From: JAGNNV01 sp031412915
GTDB lineage: Bacteria > Acidobacteriota > Vicinamibacteria > Fen-336 > JAGNNV01
Assembly: GCA_031412915.1 (NCBI GenBank)
Contig: JANODX010000045.1
Span: 57,691-121,690, forward strand
DNA: 64,000 bases
Direction: 5' to 3'
A program made the position numbers and the translations under genes. Below the pieces are notes generated by a model, which worked only from the letters and a program-made list of their open reading frames with translations, did no database searches and was not told the DNA's origin. Shown here in pieces: positions 52,862 through 62,455 of the stretch. Position 1 is the first letter of the stretch, and each line of letters starts with the position of its first letter.

Positions 52862-53677
52862 TTACATTTCTCGTAAGACGCGCTTCAACGTCACGGACGA
52901 GCCAATGGAGGCCTCGAAACGCGCCGCCGCCGACCCGCTATTGACCGCGACCTCGATCCGGCCGGCCGAGCCCAGATAAGCGCAGCCATCGTCCTCGGGG
53001 ACGTCGCCGAAGGTCGTGACCACCGGAACGATGACGCGATCGATCTCCGCCACCATCTCGGTCAGATCTCCGCCCGCGCCGTGAAAGAAGGTCTGCCACT
53101 CGGATCCGCCGATGGACGAGATGAGGTTTCCGTAGGTATCGACATAGATCACCTGTCCCTCGATCACGTCCTCCCCCACGATCCGGGGTTTCGGGAACTC
53201 GAATTGGAACGCATCATCGATGGGGGGGCCAACGTCGGCAAAGGCCGTGCCGCGAACCAAAGCCCCCGCCACCGGACCAAAGATGTCCCGCCCGTGGAAG
53301 GTCGAGGAGACGTTGGACCTGAAAAGGCCGCCGTTGGTGAGCTCGCGCACCTCAGCTTCGGGATGATCGGCCAGCACCAGACTGAAGATGCCATTGTCCG
53401 GGCCCACGAAGAAGTACCCGCCCGCCCTGATGGCAATACCGCGGCGAGAGGAGCCCACTCCCGGATCGACCACGGCCACAAAGGCGGTGCCCGCGGGGAA
53501 GACGGAGACGGTTGCGCGCAGCACAAAGGCGGCCTCGCGAACCGCATGCGAGGCGACGTCATGAGAGATGTCCACCACCTGCGCGTCGGGACACGCCGCG
53601 AGCACGGCGCCGCGGAGCGAACCCGCATACTGGTCCCTGGTTCCGTAGTCGGTAAGCAGTGCGACGATCTTCGGCAT
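52862..53677 (-). CDS. SAM hydroxide adenosyltransferase / SAM hydrolase (DUF62 family)
   Basis: 271 residues. The family start is IVALLTDYGTRDQYAGSLRGA, with VVDISHDVASHAVREAAF, AVVDPGVGSSRRGIAI (active-site Asp/Arg/His region) and VGPDNGIFSLVL. Known members cleave SAM to adenosine and methionine with water. The physiological role is unclear. Confidence 0.92.
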   Translation of the reverse strand: MPKIVALLTDYGTRDQYAGSLRGAVLAACPDAQVVDISHDVASHAVREAAFVLRATVSVFPAGTAFVAVVDPGVGSSRRGIAIRAGGYFFVGPDNGIFSLVLADHPEAEVRELTNGGLFRSNVSSTFHGRDIFGPVAGALVRGTAFADVGPPIDDAFQFEFPKPRIVGEDVIEGQVIYVDTYGNLISSIGGSEWQTFFHGAGGDLTEMVAEIDRVIVPVVTTFGDVPEDDGCAYLGSAGRIEVAVNSGSAAARFEASIGSSVTLKRVLREM

Positions 53678-53732
53678 GGTCTTTCCAGGATTCTAGCTAG
53701 ACTTTCCCCTAAGGTTGCCGGCAATTGAACAA

Positions 53733-55226
53733 ATGAACTCCCTCTCGTCCCTCTACCGGCCATCCCTCGCGCTCCTGACCGATCTCTATCAGTTGACCAT
53801 GGCCTACGCCCATTGGAAGACCGGCTCCCACCGCAAGGAAGCGGTCTTTCATCTCTACTTTCGAAACAATCCCTTCGGCGGCGGTTTCACGGTGGCCTGC
53901 GGTCTGGCCCGGGCCAAGGAGTTCCTGGCGGATTTTCGATACGCCGACGACGATCTCACTTACCTTCGAACCCTGGCCGGACAGGATGGAAGCCGACTCT
54001 TCGATGAGGGCTTCCTCGAGTACCTGCGCGAACTGAAAATCGACTGCGACATCGACGCGGTGGATGAGGGGCGAGTGGTCTTCCCCTCGGCCCCCCTGGT
54101 CAGGGTTCGGGGGCCGATCATCGCCGCTCAGTTGCTCGAGACCCCTCTCCTCAATATCGTCAACTTCGAAACCCTCATCGCCACCAAAGCCGCCCGCGTC
54201 GCCATCGCGGCCCGGGGCGAGCCGGTGATGGAGTTCGGCCTTCGGCGGGCCCAGGGCATCGATGGCGCCCTGGCCGCGAGCCGCGCCGCCTACATCGGGG
54301 GGTGCAGCGCCACCTCCAACGTCCTCGCCGGAAAACTCTTCGGGATTCCGGTGAAGGGCACGCATTCCCACAGCTGGGTGATGGCCTTCGGAAGCGAGAT
54401 GGAGTCGTTCGAGCAGTATGCCGCGGCGAGCCCGGGCAACTGCGTGTTCCTCGTCGATACCTTCCACTCGCTCGATGGCGTGGCCCATGCCATCGAGGTG
54501 GGAAGGAAGCTGGCGAAGGCGGGTCATCGCCTCGGCGGCATACGCCTCGACTCCGGCGACCTCGCCTACCTATCCATCGAGGCGCGGCGGATGCTCGACG
54601 AGGCGGGCTTTGGGGACGCGGCCATCGTGGCCAGCAACGAACTCGACGAGAACATCATCAGCAGTCTCCGCGAGCAGGGGGCGCGGGTGTCGGTGTGGGG
54701 CGTGGGGACGAGACTCATCACCGGCCATGACCAGGCCGCGATGGGCTGCGTCTACAAACTCTCGGCGGTTCGCGATCCCGGGGGGCCGTGGCGAGCCCGA
54801 ATGAAGCTCTCCGAGCAGGCCGCCAAGGTCTCGAATCCGGGCATCCAGCAGGTCCGACGCTTCGCCAGCGGCACTGAATTCGCGGGCGACATGATCTGGC
54901 ACGACGAGCCGGATACCCACGTTGGCGCCTCGCCCCTGATGATCGACCCGCTGGACATGACAAGGCGCCGGTCCTTCGGCCCGGGCCACACCTTCGAGGA
55001 CCTGCTCAAGCCGATCTTTCGTAAGGGCATCCTGGTGAGCGCGCCGGAAACGCTCGCGACGGTAAGGGCGCGAGTGGTGGAGGATCTCTCGAAATTCCAC
55101 CCCGGCATCAAGCGGTTCGTGAACCCGCACGTCTACGCGGTTGGCCTGGAGGAATCCCTCTTCAAGATGCGCTCCGACCTCATGCTCCGACTCCGAAACC
55201 TGCGCGCGGATGGACTGTTCGACTGA
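53733..55226 (+). CDS. pncB: nicotinate phosphoribosyltransferase
   Basis: Converts nicotinate to nicotinate mononucleotide. About 497 residues with LLTDLYQLTMAYAHWKTGSH, FNPFGG-like NNPFGGGFTVACG, VMEFGLRRAQGIDGALAASRA, GTHSHSWVMAF (phosphorylated-histidine region) and IRLDSGDLAYLS. A TTG at 53715 gives a slightly longer product; ATG 53733 matches family N-termini better. The next gene encodes the enzyme for the preceding reaction. Confidence 0.93.
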   Translation: MNSLSSLYRPSLALLTDLYQLTMAYAHWKTGSHRKEAVFHLYFRNNPFGGGFTVACGLARAKEFLADFRYADDDLTYLRTLAGQDGSRLFDEGFLEYLRELKIDCDIDAVDEGRVVFPSAPLVRVRGPIIAAQLLETPLLNIVNFETLIATKAARVAIAARGEPVMEFGLRRAQGIDGALAASRAAYIGGCSATSNVLAGKLFGIPVKGTHSHSWVMAFGSEMESFEQYAAASPGNCVFLVDTFHSLDGVAHAIEVGRKLAKAGHRLGGIRLDSGDLAYLSIEARRMLDEAGFGDAAIVASNELDENIISSLREQGARVSVWGVGTRLITGHDQAAMGCVYKLSAVRDPGGPWRARMKLSEQAAKVSNPGIQQVRRFASGTEFAGDMIWHDEPDTHVGASPLMIDPLDMTRRRSFGPGHTFEDLLKPIFRKGILVSAPETLATVRARVVEDLSKFHPGIKRFVNPHVYAVGLEESLFKMRSDLMLRLRNLRADGLFD

Positions 55227-55265
55227 CCGGACCTGACTCGAGTTCACCAGTCGCCACCAGACACC

Positions 55266-56315
55266 ATGACCCTGATCCCGGCCCATTACCTCCCCATCCA
55301 CGCGCGGCAGTTCGGCTACCGGCCGGATGCGCAGGCCCTGTTCGACGCGGCCGGCGTCTTTCGACGCGAGCACCATGTCCTGCCCGCGGCTTCCGACCTG
55401 CGACGAAACCACCTCGTCCTCATCGATGTCCAGCGCGACTTCTGTTTTCCCGACGGGACGCTGTACGTGGGGGGCCGAAGCGGCCAGGGCGCGATGGACG
55501 ACAACGATCGGATCGCCCGCTTCGTCTACCAGAACCTCGAGAGGATCTCAGAGATCACCTGCACCCTCGATTCGCACCTTCCGTTTCAGATCTTCTTTGC
55601 TCCGTTTTGGGTGGATCGCGCGGGCGGTCCGCTCGCCCCTCATCGAACCATCTCCGCCGATGAGATCCGCGCCCTGGAAGTGCGGCCGAATCCCGAGGTG
55701 GTCGCCGCCGCGGGAGCCCCCGATCTCGACTGGCTCACCCGGCAGGTTCTGTTCTACTGCGAGTCGCTGGCCAAGGCCGGGAAGTACGTCCTCTACCTGT
55801 GGCCTCCCCACGTTCTTCTGGGCGGGGATGGCCATGCGCTCGCCGGCGTCATCCAGGAAGCGCGCCTCTTCCACGCCTACGCTCGCGGCGCCCGCAATGG
55901 CGTCGAGATCAAGGGGATGCATCCGCTCACCGAGAACTATTCGGTTTTCTCGCCGGAGGTTCTCCTGACCCACGATGGCGCTTCGCTCGCGACCAGGAAT
56001 GGCGCGCTGATCGAGACGCTGCTGGCCGAGGATCGGCTGATCATCGCCGGACAAGCGTCGAGCCACTGCGTCAAGAGTTCGATCGATGATCTGCTCGAGG
56101 CAATTCTGCGACGGGATCCCAAGCTCGCCCGACGCGTCTACATCATGGAGGACGCGATGTCCGCGGTGGCCATTCCCGATCCGGCGAGGCCGGGATCGTT
56201 CTTCGCTGACTTCACCGACGCGGCCCAGAACGCCCTCGGTCGCTTTGACGAAGCGGGCATGCGCATCGTAAGAACCACCACCCCCGTCTCCGACTGGCCC
56301 GGTTTTCTCGACTAG
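55266..56315 (+). CDS. large nicotinamidase-like cysteine hydrolase
   Basis: 349 residues of the isochorismatase/nicotinamidase fold. The catalytic aspartate is in LVLIDVQRDFCFPDG and the cysteine in IIAGQASSHCVKSSIDD. At 349 residues it is much longer than typical PncA (about 200), with an N-terminal extension of about 45 residues and internal insertions. Placed 39 bases after pncB, it very likely makes nicotinate from nicotinamide (inference from context). Confidence 0.83.
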   Translation: MTLIPAHYLPIHARQFGYRPDAQALFDAAGVFRREHHVLPAASDLRRNHLVLIDVQRDFCFPDGTLYVGGRSGQGAMDDNDRIARFVYQNLERISEITCTLDSHLPFQIFFAPFWVDRAGGPLAPHRTISADEIRALEVRPNPEVVAAAGAPDLDWLTRQVLFYCESLAKAGKYVLYLWPPHVLLGGDGHALAGVIQEARLFHAYARGARNGVEIKGMHPLTENYSVFSPEVLLTHDGASLATRNGALIETLLAEDRLIIAGQASSHCVKSSIDDLLEAILRRDPKLARRVYIMEDAMSAVAIPDPARPGSFFADFTDAAQNALGRFDEAGMRIVRTTTPVSDWPGFLD

Positions 56316-56327
56316 GACGCCCCCAGT

Positions 56328-57497
56328 TTGCGCCGCATCTATCTCGACCACGCCGCCACTACGCCTCTGGACCCGGAAGTTCTGGAGGCCATGCTTCCAT
56401 ACCTGCGCGACGACTTCGGGAATCCGTCGTCGGTCCACCGCTTCGGCCAGCGGGCCCGCGGCGCGATCGACGAGGCCCGGGCCAAAGTCGCGGCCCTCCT
56501 CGGTGCGAGGGATTCGGAGATCGTATTCACGGGCAGCGGGACCGAGGCGGACAACCTGGCCATCGTGGGCGCCACCCAGGCGGCGGTGAACCTGGGTCAC
56601 GAGCGGCCACGAACCGGCCTGGTGATCAGCGCCATCGAGCATCACGCCATCCTCAATAGTGCGAAGGCGCTCGACCGCTCGAAGCACAAAGTTACGCTCG
56701 CCCGCGTGCACGAAAGCGGACAGGTCGACCTTCGCGATCTCGAAGAGGCGACCAGCGACTCGACCGCTCTCGTCTCGATCATGTCCGCGAACAACGAAAC
56801 CGGGGTGATGCAGCCGATCCTTGAAGTCGGCCGCATCGCGCGCTCGAAGGGCGCGCTCGTCCACACCGACGCGGTCCAGGGCCTGGGGAAGGTCCCCATC
56901 GACGTGGGCCGCCTCGACGTCGATCTGCTGACCGTTTCGGCGCACAAGATCTATGGCCCCAAGGGCACGGGGGCGCTCTACGTTCGAAGCGGCACCCGCA
57001 TGACCTCCCTCATTCGAGGCGGGTCTCAGGAACGAAACCGCCGCGCGGGAACGGAGAACGTGGCCGCCATTGCCGGCTTCGGCAAGGCCTGTGAACTCGC
57101 TCAGGCGCGCCTCGGCGAGGACACGAAGCGCATCGGCGAACTCCGCGACCGCCTCGAAGCGGGGCTGCTCGAGGCCCTAAAGGGTGCGGTCACCCGCAAC
57201 GGTTCGGCGGAGGCGCGAATCTGCTCAACCACCAGCCTGTCCTTCCAGGGCGTCTCGGGCGAAGATCTTCTGATCGCGCTCGACCTCGCGGGTATCGCGG
57301 TCTCGACCGGCGCCGCCTGCGCCGCGGGGTCGCCGGAGCCGTCACACGTGCTGAAGGCGATGGGCCTGCCCAGAGAACAGGTGAACGGATCCCTGCGCTT
57401 TTCCCTCGGCCGCAGCACGACCGCGGAAGAAATCGACCGAACGGTCGAGGCGGTCAAGACGGCGGCTCAGCGCCTGCGCGGAAGCCGGGTCCGATAG
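56328..57497 (+). CDS. cysteine desulfurase (IscS/NifS family)
   Basis: 389 residues from a TTG start (RRIYLDHAATTPLDPEVLEAM). The PLP lysine is in TVSAHKIYGPKGTGALYV and the catalytic cysteine in STGAACAAGSPEPSHVLKAMG. It supplies sulfur for iron-sulfur clusters or tRNA thiolation. No iscU or mnmA is adjacent. It begins 12 bases after the hydrolase gene. Confidence 0.93.
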   Translation: MRRIYLDHAATTPLDPEVLEAMLPYLRDDFGNPSSVHRFGQRARGAIDEARAKVAALLGARDSEIVFTGSGTEADNLAIVGATQAAVNLGHERPRTGLVISAIEHHAILNSAKALDRSKHKVTLARVHESGQVDLRDLEEATSDSTALVSIMSANNETGVMQPILEVGRIARSKGALVHTDAVQGLGKVPIDVGRLDVDLLTVSAHKIYGPKGTGALYVRSGTRMTSLIRGGSQERNRRAGTENVAAIAGFGKACELAQARLGEDTKRIGELRDRLEAGLLEALKGAVTRNGSAEARICSTTSLSFQGVSGEDLLIALDLAGIAVSTGAACAAGSPEPSHVLKAMGLPREQVNGSLRFSLGRSTTAEEIDRTVEAVKTAAQRLRGSRVR

Positions 57498-57548
57498 CTG
57501 CAGGCCCAAGCGGAGGCCGGATTTACTCCGGCCGCAGCGTACGGGGGT

Positions 57549-57596
57549 CTGGGGGGCTAAGCATGGCAGTCCGTTTTGTGAACTGCGGCCCCCCAG
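57549..57596. repeat. dispersed hairpin repeat, copy 2
   Basis: CTGGGGGGC ... GCCCCCCAG, 9-bp arms with an inner GCAGT/ACTGC pair. Same arms as 2893-2940 (CTAAGCA and TGCGG retained, loop different). It ends 7 bases from the 3' end of the tRNA gene and could act as its terminator on the minus strand, but there is no T tract. Confidence 0.7.
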
Positions 57597-57603
57597 CTAA
57601 GGA

Positions 57604-57679
57604 TGGAGCGGGCGACGGGGTTCGAACCCGCGACACCGAGCTTGGGAAGCTCGTACTCTACCAGCTGAGCTACGCCCGC
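57604..57679 (-). tRNA. tRNA-Gly (anticodon CCC), CCA encoded
   Basis: Minus strand: acceptor GCGGGCG pairs with CGCCCGC, D arm GCTC/GAGT with AGCTGGTA, anticodon stem CGAGC/GCTCG enclosing TTCCCAA (anticodon CCC), TTCGAAC T loop, discriminator T, and a genomically encoded CCA. The 76-base length and fold are complete. Confidence 0.95.
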
Positions 57680-57749
57680 TCTGGGCGATGATCGGTGCGA
57701 TCTTAGGCTCCGGACCTTCTGAGCGTCAACGGCCGGGCGCTCGGCCACC

Positions 57750-58220
57750 CTACTTCGGAATCAGGACAGTATCAATCACGTGAATCACCCCGTTGCTCGC
57801 GGGAACGTCGGCTTTGATGACGGTGGCCCCATCGACCTTGAGGCCCCTGGTCGCGTCGATCTTGATCCGCCCGCCGTTGGCGGTGCTCAGATCCTTCAAA
57901 CCGCGCAGGTCGGCCGCGCTGGCGTTGCCCGCGAACACGTGATAGGTGAGCACCGCGGTCAGCTTCGCCTTGTCCTTCAACAGTGCGTCGAGGTCTGCTT
58001 TCGGGATCTTGGCAAAGGCCTCGTCGGTGGGAGCGAACACCGTGAACGGCCCGGGACCCTTCAGGGTCTGGACCAGGCCGGCTGCCTGCAAGGCCGCGGC
58101 GAGACTCTTGAACGTCCCCGCGGCCACCGCGGTGTCCACGATGTCCTTGGGCTGGGCGGCGACCGGAGTCGCACGGATCAGGATGGTGAGAACAGCGGCG
58201 AGCGTGAGCAACCTCTTCAT
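57750..58220 (-). CDS. secreted fasciclin-domain protein
   Basis: 156 residues: signal peptide (RLLTLAAVLTILIRATPVAAQ) then one FAS1 domain with GPFTVFAPTDEAFAKIP (H1 box) and YHVFAGN and NGVIHVIDTVLIPK (H2 box). FAS1 domains mediate cell-surface or matrix adhesion. AAAGGG precedes the ATG. Confidence 0.92.
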   Translation of the reverse strand: MKRLLTLAAVLTILIRATPVAAQPKDIVDTAVAAGTFKSLAAALQAAGLVQTLKGPGPFTVFAPTDEAFAKIPKADLDALLKDKAKLTAVLTYHVFAGNASAADLRGLKDLSTANGGRIKIDATRGLKVDGATVIKADVPASNGVIHVIDTVLIPK

Positions 58221-58374
58221 GAGTGGAACCCTTTCTTTAGGGCAGGAACGCCCCAGGTCCTGAGTCTGACCAGAGGTCTGGAGGCGCGGTATGACCGCCG
58301 TCATGCGGACCCGGCTTGACCGATTAGACTAACCTCCACGCCATCCGCACTTTCCGCCTCCTGCTGGAGAAACC

Positions 58375-58785
58375 ATGGGCCTTTTTGGAAAACCCGATCC
58401 TCGACCCGCTCAAGAGCCTGCGGTCGCGCCACCGACGCCGGCGGCGCCCAAGCCCTCGGCGAAAAACACGGTCATGGGGGAGAAAACCCGCTACGTCGGC
58501 CGAATCGACACCGACGAGCCTCTGCTGATCCTCGGGCAGGTGGATGGAGAGATCAAGTCCTCGAGCGAGGTGGAGATCGGCGAAACCGGGGAGGTGAAGG
58601 CCACGCTCTCGGCCAGGTCAATCGTGATCTCCGGGAAAGTCACGGGCGAGTGCACCGCCTCCGAACGGCTTGAAATCAGGCCCTCGGGAAGGCTCAACGG
58701 TACCATCAAGGCTCCTCGTATCGCCATCGCGGAGGGGGCGGAGTTCAAGGGAACGAGCCAGATGGCGGCGAGCGCCAGGCCCTGA
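58375..58785 (+). CDS. bactofilin
   Basis: 136 residues. The bactofilin (DUF583) beta-helix runs from about 40 to 130 with repeats such as SSSEVEIGETGEVKATLSAR and IVISGKVTGECTASERLEI, flanked by short disordered ends. These self-assembling cytoskeletal proteins shape cells or localise envelope enzymes. GCTGGAGAAACC precedes the ATG. Confidence 0.92.
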   Translation: MGLFGKPDPRPAQEPAVAPPTPAAPKPSAKNTVMGEKTRYVGRIDTDEPLLILGQVDGEIKSSSEVEIGETGEVKATLSARSIVISGKVTGECTASERLEIRPSGRLNGTIKAPRIAIAEGAEFKGTSQMAASARP

Positions 58786-58830
58786 ATGCCGGGAGCGGAC
58801 GCCGCCTCGCTATACTGAGGCTTCTTTCCC

Positions 58831-59412
58831 ATGCCGACCTCGAACCTGACACCGGTAGCGGCCGACGAACTGGCGCCTGCGGACGCTCCCGCTTCGCTGC
58901 CATCGTCGGACGACCCCTCGCCCCCGCCTGACCCGGTCACCCTGCTCGAGCAGGAATTGGCCTCCCTCCGAGACCAGCTTCTGAGGCGCCGCGCCGAGTT
59001 CGACAACTATCGACGCCGGGTGGAACGGGATCAGCGGGCGGCGGGCGAGGATGCGGTCATCTCGCTCCTCGGCGACCTTCTGCCCTCGATGGACGCGCTC
59101 GAAAAAGCACTGGAGGCGAAGGGCACGCTGGCGGAGATCCGGACGGGAATTGAGATCACCCTGAAGGACATTTCAACCACCCTAGCCAACCGCGGGGTCC
59201 GGATCGAAGATCCAACCGGGGAAAGGTTCGATCCGCTTCGCCATCAGGCCCTCTCCTACGAGCCGGTGGAGGGCGCCAGGGATGGTTCGATCGTGGCGTG
59301 CTATCGCAAGGGCTACATGATCGGCGAAAGGCTGATCCGTCCGGCCCTGGTCAAAGTCGCACAACAGGCGACCGGGGAAAACCCTGCGGTCATCGAGCCG
59401 GTTTCGCACTAG
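58831..59412 (+). CDS. grpE: GrpE nucleotide-exchange factor
   Basis: 193 residues. A charged/Pro N-terminus, the coiled-coil region LLRRRAEFDNYRRRVERDQRA and the GrpE beta domain with DPTGERFDPLRHQALSYEPV and YRKGYMIGERLIRPALVKVAQ. It releases ADP from DnaK. First of grpE-dnaK-dnaJ. A TATACT -10-like hexamer is at 58811 with no clear -35. I see no CIRCE element. Confidence 0.95.
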   Translation: MPTSNLTPVAADELAPADAPASLPSSDDPSPPPDPVTLLEQELASLRDQLLRRRAEFDNYRRRVERDQRAAGEDAVISLLGDLLPSMDALEKALEAKGTLAEIRTGIEITLKDISTTLANRGVRIEDPTGERFDPLRHQALSYEPVEGARDGSIVACYRKGYMIGERLIRPALVKVAQQATGENPAVIEPVSH

Positions 59413-59422
59413 GAGGGCGCTC

Positions 59423-61231
59423 ATGGGACGAATCATCGGCATCGATCTGGGCACCACCAACTCCTGCGTGGCGGTCATAGAGAACGGCCAACCCGTGGTC
59501 ATTCCCAACGCGGAGGGCGCGCGCACCACTCCGTCGGTGATCGCCTTCACCGCCAAGGGCGACCGTCTGGTCGGCCAGATCGCCAAGCGTCAGGCCATTA
59601 CCAACCCCACCAACACGCTCTACGCGGTGAAGCGGCTGATCGGGAGGAAGTTCAACTCTCCCGAGGTAGCCCATGCGCGCAAGTTCGCCCCTTTCGAGGT
59701 AGCCGAATCTTCGAACGGCGATGCTCATATCCGCGCCGCCGAACGGCTTTACGCCCCGCCCGAGATCTCGGCCCTCGTTCTTCAGAAGTTGAAACAAGGC
59801 GCCGAAGAGTACCTCGGCGAAACCGTGGACGAGGCCATCATCACGGTCCCCGCGTACTTCAACGATCCGCAGCGCCAGGCCACCAAAGACGCGGGCCTGA
59901 TCGCCGGCCTCAAGGTGAGCCGCATCCTCAATGAGCCGACCGCGGCCGCTCTCGCCTATGGCCTGGGGGGGAAGGGACAGAAGAATCAATACGTCGCGGT
60001 CTACGACCTCGGCGGCGGAACCTTCGACATCTCCATTCTCGAAGTCAGCGACGGGGTCATGCAGGTGAAGGCCACCGGCGGCGATACTTTCCTCGGCGGC
60101 GAAGACTTCGACCAGCGGATCATCGACTATCTGGTCGACGACTTCGCGAAGTCGACCTCCATCGACCTGAGCCAGGACCGGATGGCCCGCCAGCGCTTGA
60201 AAGAGGCGGCGGAAAAAGCCAAGTGCGATCTGTCCACCGCCGATTCAACCGAGGTGGTTCTGCCCTTCATCTCGGCCGACGCGGCCGGGCCCAAGCATCT
60301 CTCGGTGACTCTGACCCGCGCCCAGTACGAAGCGATGACCCAGGACCTGCTCTCCCGCACCGAGGAGCCCTGCAAACGCTGTCTGGTGGACGCCGGGCTC
60401 AAGGCCGATCAGATCGACGACGTCATCCTGGTCGGCGGTCAGACCCGGGCCCCGCAGGTGGTGGAGATCGTGCAGCGGGTCTTCGGCCGCAAGCCCAACC
60501 GTTCCATAAACCCCGACGAATGCGTGGCCATGGGCGCGGCCATCCAGACCGGCATCATGGAGGGCGAGGTGAAGAGCCTGGTCCTGCTCGACGTCACCCC
60601 CTACACCCTCGGCATCGAAACCATGAACGGGACCTTCACCCCGATCATCGACCGCAACTCCGCCATTCCCACGAGGCGGGCGCGGATCTTCACCACCGTG
60701 GCCGACAATCAGACCAGCGTGGAGCTCCACGTCTTGCAGGGTGAGAGCGACATGTCCGCCTACAACCGGTCGCTGGCGCGCTTCGACCTGACCAATATTC
60801 CGCCTTCGCCCCGCGGCCTCCCCCAGATCGAAGTGGGTTTCGAGATCGACTCGGACGGGATCGTCTCGGTGTCGGCCCTCGATCAGGCCACCGGACGTTC
60901 GCAGTCCCTGGTGATTCACCCCGCGAGCGGCATCAACGAGCATGAGCTCGAACGCCTGGTTGGGGAAACCAAGACGCGACAGGTGAGCGAAAAGGAAACC
61001 AAGGAAAAGGAAAAACTCCTCCAGCAGGTGAGCGGCCTGGTGGCCAACTCCCAGCGCACCCTCACCCTCCTCGAACGAAAGCTCTCCGCCGAAGAAAAAA
61101 CCAGAATTCAGACCGCGATCATGGACACCCAGCGACTGAAAGTCGAGGACACCGTGGCCACCCTCCAGCGCAGCCTGCGCGAAATGGAAGAGATCGCCCA
61201 GATCCTGTCGTCGGCCATGCTTCGGGCCTAG
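59423..61231 (+). CDS. dnaK: chaperone DnaK (Hsp70)
   Basis: 602 residues, a little shorter than most DnaK (about 610-640). ATPase signatures: GIDLGTTNSCVAVIENGQ, YDLGGGTFDISILEVSDGV and VILVGGQTRAPQV. The linker-plus-substrate domain begins SLVLLDVTPYTLGIET. The lid is short and lacks a long disordered C-terminal tail. grpE is 10 bases upstream. Confidence 0.97.
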   Translation: MGRIIGIDLGTTNSCVAVIENGQPVVIPNAEGARTTPSVIAFTAKGDRLVGQIAKRQAITNPTNTLYAVKRLIGRKFNSPEVAHARKFAPFEVAESSNGDAHIRAAERLYAPPEISALVLQKLKQGAEEYLGETVDEAIITVPAYFNDPQRQATKDAGLIAGLKVSRILNEPTAAALAYGLGGKGQKNQYVAVYDLGGGTFDISILEVSDGVMQVKATGGDTFLGGEDFDQRIIDYLVDDFAKSTSIDLSQDRMARQRLKEAAEKAKCDLSTADSTEVVLPFISADAAGPKHLSVTLTRAQYEAMTQDLLSRTEEPCKRCLVDAGLKADQIDDVILVGGQTRAPQVVEIVQRVFGRKPNRSINPDECVAMGAAIQTGIMEGEVKSLVLLDVTPYTLGIETMNGTFTPIIDRNSAIPTRRARIFTTVADNQTSVELHVLQGESDMSAYNRSLARFDLTNIPPSPRGLPQIEVGFEIDSDGIVSVSALDQATGRSQSLVIHPASGINEHELERLVGETKTRQVSEKETKEKEKLLQQVSGLVANSQRTLTLLERKLSAEEKTRIQTAIMDTQRLKVEDTVATLQRSLREMEEIAQILSSAMLRA

Positions 61232-61336
61232 TCGCCCTCTTTTTCCAAGGACGTCCGGGCCGTCGGCTCCTCCCTCTCCCCTTTCACGGGCCTCCGCCTC
61301 CCTTTCTTCAAGACCTCTATCTCATCCCGCTAAGAC

Positions 61337-62455
61337 ATGGCTCGCGACTACTACGAAATTCTCGAAGTCTCCAGAACCAGCACCGACCAGGAGATCAAGT
61401 CCGCCTACCGCAAGGTCGCCATGAAGTTCCACCCGGACCGGAATCCGGGAGACAAAGCCGCGGAGGACAAGTTCAAGGAAGCGGCCGAGGCTTACGGCGT
61501 TCTCTCCGACCAAGACAAGAGAAAGCGTTACGACGCCTATGGTCACGCCGGGGTCTCCGGGGCCTCGGGCGCTTCGGGCTTCGACCCGTCGACCTTCTCG
61601 GATTTCTCCGACATCCTGGGCGACTTTTTCGGCCTCGGGGATCAGGCGAGAAGACGGGGGGGCGGAGGAGCACGGCGCGGCGCCGACCTTCGCTACACCA
61701 TCGAGATCGACTTCGAAGAGGGCCTCTTCGGGGCCACCAAGACCATCCGGGTGCCCCGACACGAACGCTGCGCCACCTGCACCGGCTCGGGTGCCGCCGC
61801 CGGCAGCAAGCCCACCACGTGCGGGACCTGCAATGGCACGGGCCAGATCGCGTTTCAGCAGGGTTTCTTCACCGTGGCCAGGACCTGCGGACGCTGCCGC
61901 GGTTCCGGAAAGATCATCGCCTCTCCGTGCCGCGACTGCCGCGGCGAAGGCCTCGTGCCCAAGGAGCGGGAGATTCAAATCAAGATCCCCGCCGGGGTCG
62001 ACACCGGATCGCAACTCCGAGTATCGGGCGAAGGCGAAGCGGGAATGAGTTCGGCGCCTCCGGGCGACCTCTACGTGGTCCTGCGCGTGCGCGACCACAA
62101 GGATGGCTTCTTCAAGCGCGACGGCACCGCCCTGGTCTGCGAACTACCGATCAGTTTCGTTCAGGCGATTCTCGGAGATCAGGTGGAGATCCCCATGCCT
62201 GACGGTTCGCGAGCCAAGGTCACGGTGCCGGAAGGCGCGCAGCCCGGCTCCGTCCTCCGGCTGCGCGGACAGGGCGCTCCGGAACTGGGCGGTCGCGGCC
62301 GGGGAGACCTGTACGTTCAGATCAAGGTGGTGATTCCGAAGAAGATCGGCGGCGAGGAGAAGAAGCTGCTGGAGAAACTCGGCAAGACCATGAACGTCGA
62401 TCTCTCTTCGAAAGGGAAATCGTTCTTCGAGAAAGTTCGCGACATCCTGGGTTGA
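61337..62455 (+). CDS. dnaJ: chaperone DnaJ (Hsp40)
   Basis: 372 residues. The J domain has HPD in KFHPDRNPGD. A Gly-rich region follows, then the zinc domain with four CxxCxGxG repeats (CATCTGSG, CGTCNGTG, CGRCRGSG, CRDCRGEG) and the C-terminal substrate domains. Complete type I DnaJ, 105 bases after dnaK. Confidence 0.97.
   Translation: MARDYYEILEVSRTSTDQEIKSAYRKVAMKFHPDRNPGDKAAEDKFKEAAEAYGVLSDQDKRKRYDAYGHAGVSGASGASGFDPSTFSDFSDILGDFFGLGDQARRRGGGGARRGADLRYTIEIDFEEGLFGATKTIRVPRHERCATCTGSGAAAGSKPTTCGTCNGTGQIAFQQGFFTVARTCGRCRGSGKIIASPCRDCRGEGLVPKEREIQIKIPAGVDTGSQLRVSGEGEAGMSSAPPGDLYVVLRVRDHKDGFFKRDGTALVCELPISFVQAILGDQVEIPMPDGSRAKVTVPEGAQPGSVLRLRGQGAPELGGRGRGDLYVQIKVVIPKKIGGEEKKLLEKLGKTMNVDLSSKGKSFFEKVRDILG

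Noticed and set aside
58786..58830. CIRCE heat-shock operator upstream of grpE
   Set aside because: No TTAGCACTC/GAGTGCTAA inverted repeat is present in the short gap.
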